NCBI GenBank assembly: GCA_903862415.1
Contig: CAIOYD010000070.1
Span: forward strand, 1 to 64,000
Direction of reading: 5' to 3'
DNA length: 64,000 bases
Source of the DNA: an uncultured Oxalobacteraceae bacterium
GTDB taxonomy: Bacteria; Pseudomonadota; Gammaproteobacteria; Burkholderiales; Burkholderiaceae_D
Shown: piece after piece, positions 54,389 through 64,000 of the stretch
Layout: every line of letters begins with the position of its first letter
Position numbering within the stretch: the first letter of the stretch is position 1
The notes under the pieces: model-generated
Told to the model about the DNA's origin: nothing
The model's database searches: none
What the model saw: only the letters and a program-made list of their open reading frames with translations
Position numbers and translations under genes: made by a program

Positions 54389-55486
54389 TTAAAACCGGTG
54401 CCGCAAACCCAAATCAAACACATTCACACCATAACCAGGGTTGCTGGCATTGCCGACGCGATAATCCGCACCGTTTTTATTTTTCAGTGCAGCGATGGAT
54501 GTGTAGAACGAAGTCCGTTTCGACAGCGCATAGGTGTAACCCAGAGCAAACTGTTGGGCGTCCAGATTGGCACTGGTATGGTCATTTTTATGCAGATAGG
54601 ATGCCAGCAGTTCATGCGCGCCCAGCGGATAGCGTAATCCCAGCAGCAGATCGGATGAATCGACATCCGCAATGGCGGTGACATCGGAGCCGCGATTCAT
54701 GGCGTAGCCGAGTGACGATTTCAGCGGCAATCCCAGCTCAGACCAGTCCATGACTGCACCCAGCAGCGTGGTATGAAAGGTGTTGCGGTTATTGATCGCA
54801 TTGGCGACATCATACGAAAGCAGCGCGGCCAGCGGTCCGTGGGTATAGTTGATGGTGGTGCCCATCTGACGGCCATTTTGAATGCTGCCGGCAATTTCAC
54901 CAAAGCTGTAGTTGAATTCCATAGACCAGCCGGATACGGTTTGTGAAGCGTAGCGCATGGAATTGTTTTGTCCGACCACGCCACCACCGTTACTGACATT
55001 ATTGCCGCCGATGGCCACGCCGTTGATGAAATTGGCACCACCGATACTCATCAGATTGGTTGCGGTTCCTGCCAGACCGAGTTCAAACGGGTCCAGCGTT
55101 TTGAGTGCATCATATAAAGGGGTAAACTGGCGCCCGGCGGTGACGGTACCGAAGTCGCCCGTCAATCCAACCCAGGAGGCGCGATTAAACAGGCTGCTGT
55201 TATTGGTGCTGCTGCCGGAATTGATTTGCACGCCAGCTTCGAGCTGGAAAATGGCTTTCAGCGAGCCGCCAAAATCTTCCATTCCTTTGACGCCGATGAC
55301 GGACGGCTGGTCTATGCCACTGTCGAGTGACCATTTATTCTGACCGACATTGACCGGCGGAGTGTTGCCGGTACTGGCATAAGTGACGCCGGCGTCGAGT
55401 GTGCCATACAGGGCAACCGACGTTTGTGCCGAGGCCGATGCCATCAGCGTGGTCAGAATGGTCAATGCAAAAAAGGTTTTTTTCAT
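54389..55486 (-). CDS. Third trimeric porin
   Basis: A 365-residue porin with a signal peptide (cut at ASA-QT). Mature start TSVALYGTLDAGVTYA, VIGVKGMEDFGGSLKAIFQLEAG, the FNRASWVGLTGDFGTVTAGRQFTP stretch and the terminal FDLGLRHRF are GBP-porin marks. ATG 55486 directly precedes the signal peptide; longer starts add unrelated residues. It lies upstream of the RND operon on the same strand but has its own terminator. Confidence 0.92.
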   Translation of the reverse strand: MKKTFFALTILTTLMASASAQTSVALYGTLDAGVTYASTGNTPPVNVGQNKWSLDSGIDQPSVIGVKGMEDFGGSLKAIFQLEAGVQINSGSSTNNSSLFNRASWVGLTGDFGTVTAGRQFTPLYDALKTLDPFELGLAGTATNLMSIGGANFINGVAIGGNNVSNGGGVVGQNNSMRYASQTVSGWSMEFNYSFGEIAGSIQNGRQMGTTINYTHGPLAALLSYDVANAINNRNTFHTTLLGAVMDWSELGLPLKSSLGYAMNRGSDVTAIADVDSSDLLLGLRYPLGAHELLASYLHKNDHTSANLDAQQFALGYTYALSKRTSFYTSIAALKNKNGADYRVGNASNPGYGVNVFDLGLRHRF

Positions 55487-55683
55487 GGGATACTTGAGTA
55501 GTTTGAGCTGCAAAACGATTAGGGTACCACTGATTTGCCGCAGGCATGTAGGGGTGGTTCTTGGATGTCAGGCATTATTTCAGCAAAATTCAGGTCGCGG
55601 CGCAAAGAAAATGTGATTAAAATAGCCCACTTGAAAAAGTTTCGTGGTTGTTGCACAACAGCATAATAAGACAGGACTCTGGC

Positions 55684-56310
55684 TTGAACAAACTTGATGT
55701 ATTACTGATTCATCTCGATAAAACCCTACGGGTGGTGACTGGGGTGACGACAGCGGCACGTGCCAATCCGTCAGAGCAGCAGCCTGATGAGCGCATGGAG
55801 TTGGCCCAGCGGCGTCATAGTGCCGGGTTAATGCGGGTCAATCACGTTGGCGAAGTGTGCGCTCAGGCGCTGTACGAATCGCAGGGTTTGTTTGCCCATG
55901 ATGCCGCCGTGCAGGAGCAGTTTGTGGCCGCTGGCAGGGATGAAGAAGACCATCTGGCCTGGACTGCTCACCGTCTCAAAGAACTCGATTCTCATGTCAG
56001 CTTGCTCAATCCCTTTTGGTATGCCGGTGCGTTTGCGCTCGGAGCGATTGCTGCCAAAGTAGGTGATGCGACCAGTCTGGGGTTTGTGGTGGAAACCGAA
56101 CGTCAGGTGGAGGCGCATCTCAACAGTCATCTGGACGAGTTGCCAGAGCAGGATGCCAAATCACGGGCGATTGTGCTGCAAATGCGTGACGATGAAATTG
56201 CTCATGGTGCCAGTGCTCAGCAACTTGGGGCAGCGGATTTGCCTGCGCCGGTAAAACAACTCATGACCGGGATGGCAAAAGTGATGACGACGCTGGCGTA
56301 TTACGTTTAA
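55684..56310 (+). CDS. coq7: Coq7-type ubiquinone hydroxylase
   Basis: Diiron monooxygenase for the penultimate ubiquinone step. Iron ligands are visible as E in [25 protein letters not shown] and DDEIAHG. The length from TTG 55684 is 208 residues, matching the family start [20 protein letters not shown] lies eight bases before the TTG, and the TTG at 55648 would add 12 unrelated residues. Its stop overlaps the ZIP gene stop by four bases. Confidence 0.92.
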   Translation: MNKLDVLLIHLDKTLRVVTGVTTAARANPSEQQPDERMELAQRRHSAGLMRVNHVGEVCAQALYESQGLFAHDAAVQEQFVAAGRDEEDHLAWTAHRLKELDSHVSLLNPFWYAGAFALGAIAAKVGDATSLGFVVETERQVEAHLNSHLDELPEQDAKSRAIVLQMRDDEIAHGASAQQLGAADLPAPVKQLMTGMAKVMTTLAYYV

Positions 56311-57080
56311 TGACCGGCAGTCAGATACAGCACCAGCACAATGCCAAGTCCGATAAGAAGAATTTGCGGGATGGTCTCACGCAGGGTGGCACGGCGCTGC
56401 ATTTGTGGCATTAAATCACTGACGGCAATATAAATAAATCCCGAAGATGCCACCACCAGGACATACGGAATCAGGTTGCTGGCGTTTTCCAGAGTGTAAT
56501 AACCCAGCACGCCACCGATAACAGCCATCAGACTCGACAGCAGGTTGTACATATAGGCGCGCCGACGTGTGAAGCCAGCATTGAGCAGCACAATAAAGTC
56601 ACCGATTTCCTGAGGTATTTCGTGAGCGATGATAGCCAGTCCGGTGACGATGCCAAGTTGCGGATTGGCTAAAAAAGCCGCCGCAATTAAAATTCCGTCA
56701 GTAAAATTGTGCATGCCATCACCGACTAAAATCATCCAGCCGGATTTGCCGGCCTGATGGGCATCGTGTCCGTGCGAATGATGATGACCATCACCTTCGT
56801 GATGATGTGAGTGGCGCAGGATGGCGAATTTTTCCAGTAAAAAAAATCCCAGCAAACTACCCAGCAACAGGGCGAATAAGCTGCGGGTGTCCGCTCGTGA
56901 TTCAAACGCTTCCGGCAGGGCATGTAAAAACGACGTCGACAGCATGATGCCTACCGACAGACTGACCATGCGCTCAACCATTTTGGAAAGCAGGGCAAAG
57001 GAAAAAATCGCCGCCGCACTGATGCTGATAACGCCGGCAATAGCAGTGGTAAACAGGATGGCAAGTAAAGTGGGATGAAT
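56307..57080 (-). CDS. ZIP family metal transporter, predicted ATT start
   Basis: A divalent metal (zinc or iron) importer. TM4 has HNFTDG and TM5 has [10 protein letters not shown], the ZIP metal-binding motifs, and a His-rich loop ([19 protein letters not shown]) joins helices 3 and 4. From ATG 56981 the protein would lack its first helix. That helix is encoded directly upstream (about 33 codons) with no in-frame ATG, GTG or TTG before a stop near 57117; only ATT 57080 has GAGG six bases ahead. I therefore place the start there, with moderate confidence. The stop overlaps the coq7 stop. Confidence 0.75.
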   Translation of the reverse strand: MHPTLLAILFTTAIAGVISISAAAIFSFALLSKMVERMVSLSVGIMLSTSFLHALPEAFESRADTRSLFALLLGSLLGFFLLEKFAILRHSHHHEGDGHHHSHGHDAHQAGKSGWMILVGDGMHNFTDGILIAAAFLANPQLGIVTGLAIIAHEIPQEIGDFIVLLNAGFTRRRAYMYNLLSSLMAVIGGVLGYYTLENASNLIPYVLVVASSGFIYIAVSDLMPQMQRRATLRETIPQILLIGLGIVLVLYLTAGH

Positions 57081-57175
57081 TTTGAACCTCGACAGACAGT
57101 GTGTCAGGCATTAAAGCATCAGGCCGGGTTAAAAGCAAATCTCAATGAAGAAAAGAGTGTTTTCAGCCTTAATAA

Positions 57176-58060
57176 TTACTCCATTCCATGTGCGCGCAGC
57201 CAGTCGAGGCAGCGCTTCCAGCTGTCTTTGGCGTCCTCAGGCACATAGCTGTTGCGGTAGTCGGCAAAGAAGGCGTGCCCGGTTTTGGGGTACAGCACGA
57301 TTTCAGAATGGCTGCTGCCCTGTGCTAACACCTCTTTCATTTGCTGAATCGATGCCATGGAGACGCCGATATCTTTGCCGCCATGCAAGCCGAGAATCGG
57401 GGTGGTTAATTGAGCGGCGATGTCGATGGGATTTTCCGGATTCATCGTTGCCAGTGTAGTGTCGGCAACCAGTCGGGCATACCATTCGACCCCAGCTTTA
57501 ACGCTCGGATTGTGGGCTGCATATAACCAGACAAAGCGTCCACCCCAGCCAAAGCCACTGACCGCGATTTTGTCTGGGTTGCCGCCATTGCGTTTAGCCC
57601 AGGCGATACAGGCATCCAGATCGGCGATGACCTGACTGTCGGGCACTTTGGAAACAACTTCCTTGTTGAGTTGCGCGATGTTGTCGTAATTGGCCGGGTC
57701 TCCCTGACGTACAAACAGTTCCGGTGCGATTGCCAGATAGCCTTGTTTGGCAAAGCGGCGTGCTACGTCGGCAATATGTTCATGCAAACCAAACACTTCA
57801 GAAATAACCAGCATGATGGGGAGATTGCTTTTATCTCTGGGCTGCGCCATGTACACGGGTACTGGCTGGCCATCAATATCGAGGGTAAATTCACCTTCTT
57901 TTAAGCCATCAACATCGGTATGGATCACGGTTTTGGCGCTGGCCGGCAGGAATGTGGCGGCCAGCGTCGCGCCGACGGCGATTTTCAAAAAATCGCGGCG
58001 ACCAATGGCGGCGTCTGATTGACCCATGAAGCTTTCAAATTCTGTTCCCAGGTGTTGCAT
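57176..58060 (-). CDS. Tat-exported dienelactone-hydrolase-like protein, nucleophile missing
   Basis: The start carries a twin-arginine signal, GRRDFLKIA, followed by a hydrophobic stretch cut near ASA-KT, so export in folded form is likely. The remainder is an alpha/beta hydrolase of the dienelactone hydrolase family. The elbow reads GFGWGG where relatives have GFCWGG: Gly171 replaces the nucleophilic cysteine (codon GGC, one base from TGC). Asp in GGKD and His in TGHAF remain. ATG 58060 follows GGGAG. It is probably inactive as a thiol hydrolase or uses another mechanism. Confidence 0.85.
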   Translation of the reverse strand: MQHLGTEFESFMGQSDAAIGRRDFLKIAVGATLAATFLPASAKTVIHTDVDGLKEGEFTLDIDGQPVPVYMAQPRDKSNLPIMLVISEVFGLHEHIADVARRFAKQGYLAIAPELFVRQGDPANYDNIAQLNKEVVSKVPDSQVIADLDACIAWAKRNGGNPDKIAVSGFGWGGRFVWLYAAHNPSVKAGVEWYARLVADTTLATMNPENPIDIAAQLTTPILGLHGGKDIGVSMASIQQMKEVLAQGSSHSEIVLYPKTGHAFFADYRNSYVPEDAKDSWKRCLDWLRAHGME

Positions 58061-58217
58061 GCACTGTCTCCCTAACAATTCAACCCGTATTATTGCCATA
58101 AATCACTATTTTATGCATCATTTTTTAACAACTATATGTGTAAAATTTCAAAAAAAAGACAAAGCAACCAATACGGTTAATTGTGCTGGCAAAAAAGGAA
58201 AATATGTCTGTACAACT

Positions 58218-59159
58218 TTAACTCACTGTTGCATCCGGCAGCATGGTTACGCCCGGTAAATGGCATTGCAAAATGACCTGTTGCAGGGCGGTGATGGCGG
58301 CATGACGGGTGAAGCTTTTGCGCCAGACCAAGGCAATCTGACGTTCAGGAGCAGGGTCTGCGAAAGGAATGTGGTGCAGCATGCCATCGGCGCTGGTTGG
58401 CTTGGGTGCCGATGCTTTCGGTAGCACCGTGATGCCGATGCCGGAGGCCACCATGTGTCGTATGGTTTCCAGAGAAGAACCTTCAAAGGTACGGGCAATG
58501 CCATCATCGCTGGTGGAAAAACGTGCCATTTCGGGGCAGACTTCGAGCACCTGATCGCGGAAGCAGTGGCCATTGCCGAGCAGGAGCATGGTTTCCGATT
58601 TTAGTTCATGCGCAGTGATGTGCGTACGCGTCACCCATTCATGACCATTGGGTACGGCCACGACAAACGGTTCATCATACACAGGCAATGTCATGAAGCC
58701 ATTTTCCGGCAGCGGCAGGGCAACGATGGCCGCATCGAGTTCACCCTGACGCAGTAATTCGAGCAGGCGGGTGGTGAAATTTTCCTGCAAGACCAGCGGC
58801 ATTTGTGGCGCATACGCAATCATGCCTTTCACCAGCGAGGGCAGCAGGTAGGGGCCGACGGTATAGATGACACCCAGACGAAAAATTCCGGCCAGCGGAT
58901 CGTTGTTTTGTTTGGCAATTTCTTTAATGGCCGCAGTTTGTTCCAGCACATGTTCGGCCTGAGCGACAATTTGCGCTCCGATGGGGGTGGTGGTGATTTC
59001 TGTGCCGCCGCGTTCAAACAGAATCACACCTAATTCATCTTCGAGTTTTTTGATGGCGACCGATAAGGTTGGCTGGGCCACAAAACAGGCTTCTGCCGCA
59101 TGTCCAAAATGACGATGACGGGCAACTGCAACGATGTATTTCAGTTCGGTAAGTGTCAT
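58218..59159 (-). CDS. oxyR: Hydrogen-peroxide regulator OxyR
   Basis: A LysR-family regulator of 313 residues. The N-terminal helix-turn-helix is HFGHAAEACFVAQPTLSVAIKKLEDELG. The peroxide-sensing cysteines are present in GHCFRDQVLEVC, spaced as C199 and C208 of E. coli OxyR. It forms a disulphide on oxidation and activates catalase and peroxidase genes. recG is its upstream neighbour on the same strand, as in other Burkholderiales. An FNR-like box lies about 130 bases upstream. Confidence 0.95.
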   Translation of the reverse strand: MTLTELKYIVAVARHRHFGHAAEACFVAQPTLSVAIKKLEDELGVILFERGGTEITTTPIGAQIVAQAEHVLEQTAAIKEIAKQNNDPLAGIFRLGVIYTVGPYLLPSLVKGMIAYAPQMPLVLQENFTTRLLELLRQGELDAAIVALPLPENGFMTLPVYDEPFVVAVPNGHEWVTRTHITAHELKSETMLLLGNGHCFRDQVLEVCPEMARFSTSDDGIARTFEGSSLETIRHMVASGIGITVLPKASAPKPTSADGMLHHIPFADPAPERQIALVWRKSFTRHAAITALQQVILQCHLPGVTMLPDATVS

Positions 59160-59285
59160 AAAAGCCCAGGTGGTCCGCGACGACTGTGGTCAACCGTATT
59201 TGAATATTTCTCAACAGGAATGTTACACGTATTAGCTGTCGTGGGGGAGTTCTTTTATCTGTAGATGAGAATTTTGAAATTGAAT

Positions 59286-59299
59286 GTGATGTAGCGCAA
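59286..59299 (-). promoter_or_regulatory. FNR-like box upstream of oxyR
   Basis: On the - strand TTGCGCTACATCAC, sharing 13 bases with the box before the cox promoter (8384-8396). It lies between the recG end and oxyR start. FNR-type binding is inferred. Confidence 0.35.
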
Positions 59300-59325
59300 A
59301 TTCGGCCACTTATCCTCGGGGAAAA

Positions 59326-61413
59326 TTACACTTTCAGATATTCTTCACGGTGATTCATCCAGCGCTGCAAATGAGCGCTGACGATGTTCTCTGAATCTGG
59401 CAGGGTATGGGCGAGCAGTGCCTGCGCCAGTGCGCGCGCCTGATCGACGAGTTCCTGATCGGTTTCCAGGTCGGCAAAACGTAACATTGCCTGGCCGGCC
59501 TGACGGGCACCTAAAAATTCACCCGGGCCACGGATTTCCAGATCTTTACGGGCAATTTCAAAACCATCGGTGGAGGCGCGCATGGTCATTAAACGTTGTT
59601 TGGCCACGCCGCCCAGCGGACCCTGATACATCAGCAGGCAGACTGAGGCCGCCGTACCGCGACCGACGCGACCGCGCAACTGATGTAGTTGTGACAAACC
59701 AAAGCGTTCTGCATGCTCGATCACCATGAGGGAGGCATTGGGTACATCGACACCCACTTCAATGACGGTGGTGGCGACCAGTAACTGGGTGTGGCCGGCA
59801 ATAAAATCGGCCATGATGGCCTGTTTTTCGGCCGGTTTCATGCGTCCGTGTACCAGGCCGACCTGCAGATGAGGCAAGGCTTGTTGCAGCATGGCGCAGG
59901 TATCGGTGGCGGTTTGTAATTGCAGTGCTTCGGATTCTTCAATCAACGGGCACACCCAGTAAGCCTGGCGACCTTCGGCGGTGGCCGCTCCCACGCGTTC
60001 AATGACTTCGCCGCGGCGTTCCTGATCGATCACGCGGGTCATGATCGGCGTGCGTCCGGGGGGTAATTCATCGATGACGGAAATTTCCAGATCGGCGTAA
60101 TACGTCATGGCCAGGGTGCGCGGAATCGGGGTGGCTGTCATCATCAACTGATGCGGCACCAGCTGATGATGATTGCCTTTGTTGCGCAGAGTTAGGCGTT
60201 GATCGACGCCAAAGCGGTGCTGTTCATCGATGAGCACCAGGCCTAAGCGGGCAAACTGCACATCTTCCTGAATTAATGCATGGGTGCCGATGATGAGCTG
60301 TGCCTGGCCTGACAAAATTTGTTCGCGTGCGGCCTGCTTTTCTTTTTTTTTCAGACTACCGGTCAGCCAGACCACGCCTATGCCCAGAGGTTCGAGCCAG
60401 CCGGCAATTTTGCGAAAATGCTGGTCAGCTAAAATTTCGGTTGGCGCCATTAAGGCCGCCTGATAACCGCTGTCGATCGCCTGAGCTGCGGCGAGCGCGG
60501 CGATAATGGTTTTGCCGCAGCCTACGTCACCCTGCAATAACCGTTGCATGGGATGAGGGGCGGCAATATCGCGCCGGATTTCAGCCAGTACCCGTTGTTG
60601 TGCGCTGGTCAGCGCAAACGGCAGCTGCTGTAAAAAACGCTCGGATAACTGCCCGACACAATCCAGACTGGGTGCGGATTTACTGCGTCGTGCCGCCTGA
60701 GCGCGTTGCAGCGACAATTGCTGGGCCAGTAATTCATCGAACTTCATCCGCCGCCAGGCATCATGGGAGCGGTCTTCCAGACTGGATTCATCCACGTCAG
60801 CCGGTGGGTGATGCAGGCACTTGACTGCCGCTTCAAATTCCAGCAAACCATACTGGGAGCGCAAGTTGTCGCTGAGCGTGTCGTGCCAGTCGATGTGTTG
60901 CATGGCGGTGTGAATTTCGCGCCGCAGACTGGCTTGGGAAACACCGGTGCCGGAAGGATAGACCGGAGTGAGCTGCGTTGGCAGCGGCGTGCTCTGATTG
61001 ACGATTTTGTAGTCGGGATGAACCATTTCGGAACCAAAAAAACCGTGCCGGATTTCTGCTCTGGCGCGCACCCGGGTGCCGACGGCGAGCTGAGTAATCT
61101 GGCTGCCATAAAAATTAACAAACCGCAGCACCATCTGGCCTGCGTCGTCAGCAATGGTGACCACCAGTTGACGACGTGGCCGATATTGCACGTCGCACTC
61201 CGTGACCACACCTTCGACCTGCAACATGCGCCCGCCCAGCAGCGCTGCCTGCTGCATGGACATGATCTGGGTTTCATCCACATAACGCATGGGCAGGTGC
61301 AACACCATATCCATGGGGCTGTGCAGCCCGAGTTTGGCTAAGCTGGCGGCCAGTTTGCCGGCCGCTGTCGGTTTGGCTTTGGTCGGTGGCAAAGTTTTGT
61401 TGGTGGCTGGCAT
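59326..61413 (-). CDS. recG: ATP-dependent DNA helicase RecG
   Basis: Remodels stalled forks and recombination intermediates. The N-terminal wedge domain with an OB fold precedes the helicase. Motifs: GDVGCGKTIIAALAA (I), MAPTEILADQHF (Ia), DEQHRFG (II), MTATPIPRTLAMTYY (III), VATTVIEVGVDVPNASLMVIEHAERFGLSQLHQLRGRVGRG (V-VI region). From ATG 61413 it has 695 residues; ATG 61428 is possible. Divergent from queA. Confidence 0.96.
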   Translation of the reverse strand: MPATNKTLPPTKAKPTAAGKLAASLAKLGLHSPMDMVLHLPMRYVDETQIMSMQQAALLGGRMLQVEGVVTECDVQYRPRRQLVVTIADDAGQMVLRFVNFYGSQITQLAVGTRVRARAEIRHGFFGSEMVHPDYKIVNQSTPLPTQLTPVYPSGTGVSQASLRREIHTAMQHIDWHDTLSDNLRSQYGLLEFEAAVKCLHHPPADVDESSLEDRSHDAWRRMKFDELLAQQLSLQRAQAARRSKSAPSLDCVGQLSERFLQQLPFALTSAQQRVLAEIRRDIAAPHPMQRLLQGDVGCGKTIIAALAAAQAIDSGYQAALMAPTEILADQHFRKIAGWLEPLGIGVVWLTGSLKKKEKQAAREQILSGQAQLIIGTHALIQEDVQFARLGLVLIDEQHRFGVDQRLTLRNKGNHHQLVPHQLMMTATPIPRTLAMTYYADLEISVIDELPPGRTPIMTRVIDQERRGEVIERVGAATAEGRQAYWVCPLIEESEALQLQTATDTCAMLQQALPHLQVGLVHGRMKPAEKQAIMADFIAGHTQLLVATTVIEVGVDVPNASLMVIEHAERFGLSQLHQLRGRVGRGTAASVCLLMYQGPLGGVAKQRLMTMRASTDGFEIARKDLEIRGPGEFLGARQAGQAMLRFADLETDQELVDQARALAQALLAHTLPDSENIVSAHLQRWMNHREEYLKV

Positions 61414-61515
61414 ATCGTAGTCAGGCAAGAAAGCGTAAAATGGCGGGTTCGCCCACGCAATAAATTAGCATATTACTGTGTTTTTATACAGTTTGTGTTG
61501 TAAATATTTAATGAA

Positions 61516-63703
<2,188 letters not shown>

Positions 63704-63824
63704 GGGAAATGCTAGAATAGCCAACTTTATGTTGGTCTGAAAGAAATAAGCGCTTTAAAACTGTCAAAGTGACGCCATGTAAGCTGTTGGCGTTAAATTT
63801 TGATCAACAACAATCGAGGGAACT

Positions 63825-64000
63825 ATGTTTATTACCAATGCGTATGCGCAAACTGCCGGTGCGACCGGAATTGAAGGCAATCTGATGAGTTTCTTGCCTA
63901 TTATTATGATGTTTGTGGTGCTGTATTTTCTGATGATACGGCCACAAATGAAGCGTCAAAAAGAACAGAAGTCCATGATGGATGCGCTGGCTAAAAATGA
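63825..64000 (+). CDS. yajC: Preprotein translocase subunit YajC, 5' part
   Basis: The N-terminal 58 or so residues of YajC, cut by the window's end. It begins MFITNAYAQ, then one membrane helix (LPIIMMFVVLYFLMI) and the RPQMKRQKEQKSMMDAL basic segment. It accompanies SecDF, whose genes should follow to the right. GAGGG precedes ATG 63825. Confidence 0.95.
   Translation, partial: MFITNAYAQTAGATGIEGNLMSFLPIIMMFVVLYFLMIRPQMKRQKEQKSMMDALAKN

Noticed and set aside
61414-61515. preQ1 riboswitch before queA
   Set aside because: The leader is only about 100 bases and AT-rich; I see neither the short preQ1-I pseudoknot consensus nor the A-rich tail paired with a small stem.
63771-63793. Terminator after tgt
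   Set aside because: ACGCCA and TGGCGT can pair, but the loop is 10 bases and no proper T tract follows; yajC is commonly co-transcribed with tgt.

Overview
The window looks like chromosomal core DNA of a betaproteobacterium, most likely Burkholderiales and probably Oxalobacteraceae (Undibacterium, Herminiimonas or Janthinobacterium relatives). The basis is gene content and order: coxB-coxA-small protein-ctaG-DUF2970-coxC with SURF1-ctaA-ctaB-sco; ftsY-ftsE-ftsX-rpoH divergent from rsmD-coaD-yfhL; rplM-rpsI-argC-DUF6776-bactofilin-erpA; polA beside LOG, DUF2782, thrB and a BPSS1780-like membrane protein; three GBP-type trimeric porins. Base composition is about half G+C with AT-rich intergenic leaders. 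The species assignment is inference. I see no tRNA or rRNA gene, insertion sequence, prophage or CRISPR array.

Layout. 0.3-5 kb: HAAS/DUF1700 membrane protein with a GIN-domain partner, an orphan sugar-type periplasmic binding protein, a ferritin-like protein and a duplicated-domain lipoprotein. 5-8.3 kb: rfaE2, PCuAC copper chaperone, trmL, comF and a BioC-like methyltransferase. 8.4-17.5 kb: the complete aa3 cytochrome c oxidase locus, covering structural subunits, CuB and CuA insertion factors, heme O and heme A synthesis, SURF1 and two Sco-like proteins. 17.4-19 kb: hexose-6-phosphate mutarotase and an Sfp-type phosphopantetheinyl transferase with overlapping tails. 19-25.6 kb: rpoH with a CIRCE operator, ftsX, ftsE, ftsY, rsmD, coaD, ferredoxin and ychF. 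25.8-32.7 kb: soluble triple-PAS histidine kinase, a patatin-like protein and glcDEF glycolate oxidase. 32.8-36.4 kb: erpA, bactofilin, DUF6776, argC, rpsI and rplM. 36.4-43.2 kb: a candidate small RNA, osmC, BPSS1780-like, thrB, DUF2782, LOG and polA. 43.5-55.5 kb: a five-gene RND efflux operon with its own two-component system, flanked by three porins. 55.6-64 kb: coq7, ZIP transporter, dienelactone-hydrolase-like protein, oxyR, recG, queA, tgt and the start of yajC.

The gene set is mostly ordinary. The points that stand out are: (1) a near-perfect CIRCE element covering the rpoH promoter; (2) a ZIP transporter whose first membrane helix is encoded but can only be reached from a non-standard start, best an ATT with a well-placed Shine-Dalgarno; (3) a Tat-exported dienelactone-hydrolase-like protein with glycine in place of the nucleophilic cysteine; (4) a patatin-like protein lacking two signature residues; (5) a promoter plus hairpin plus terminator unit that may be a small RNA of about 120 nt upstream of rplM; (6) a 13-nt FNR-like motif shared by the cytochrome oxidase and oxyR promoters; (7) repeated tail-to-tail gene overlaps. 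I did not find a clearly new multi-gene system.
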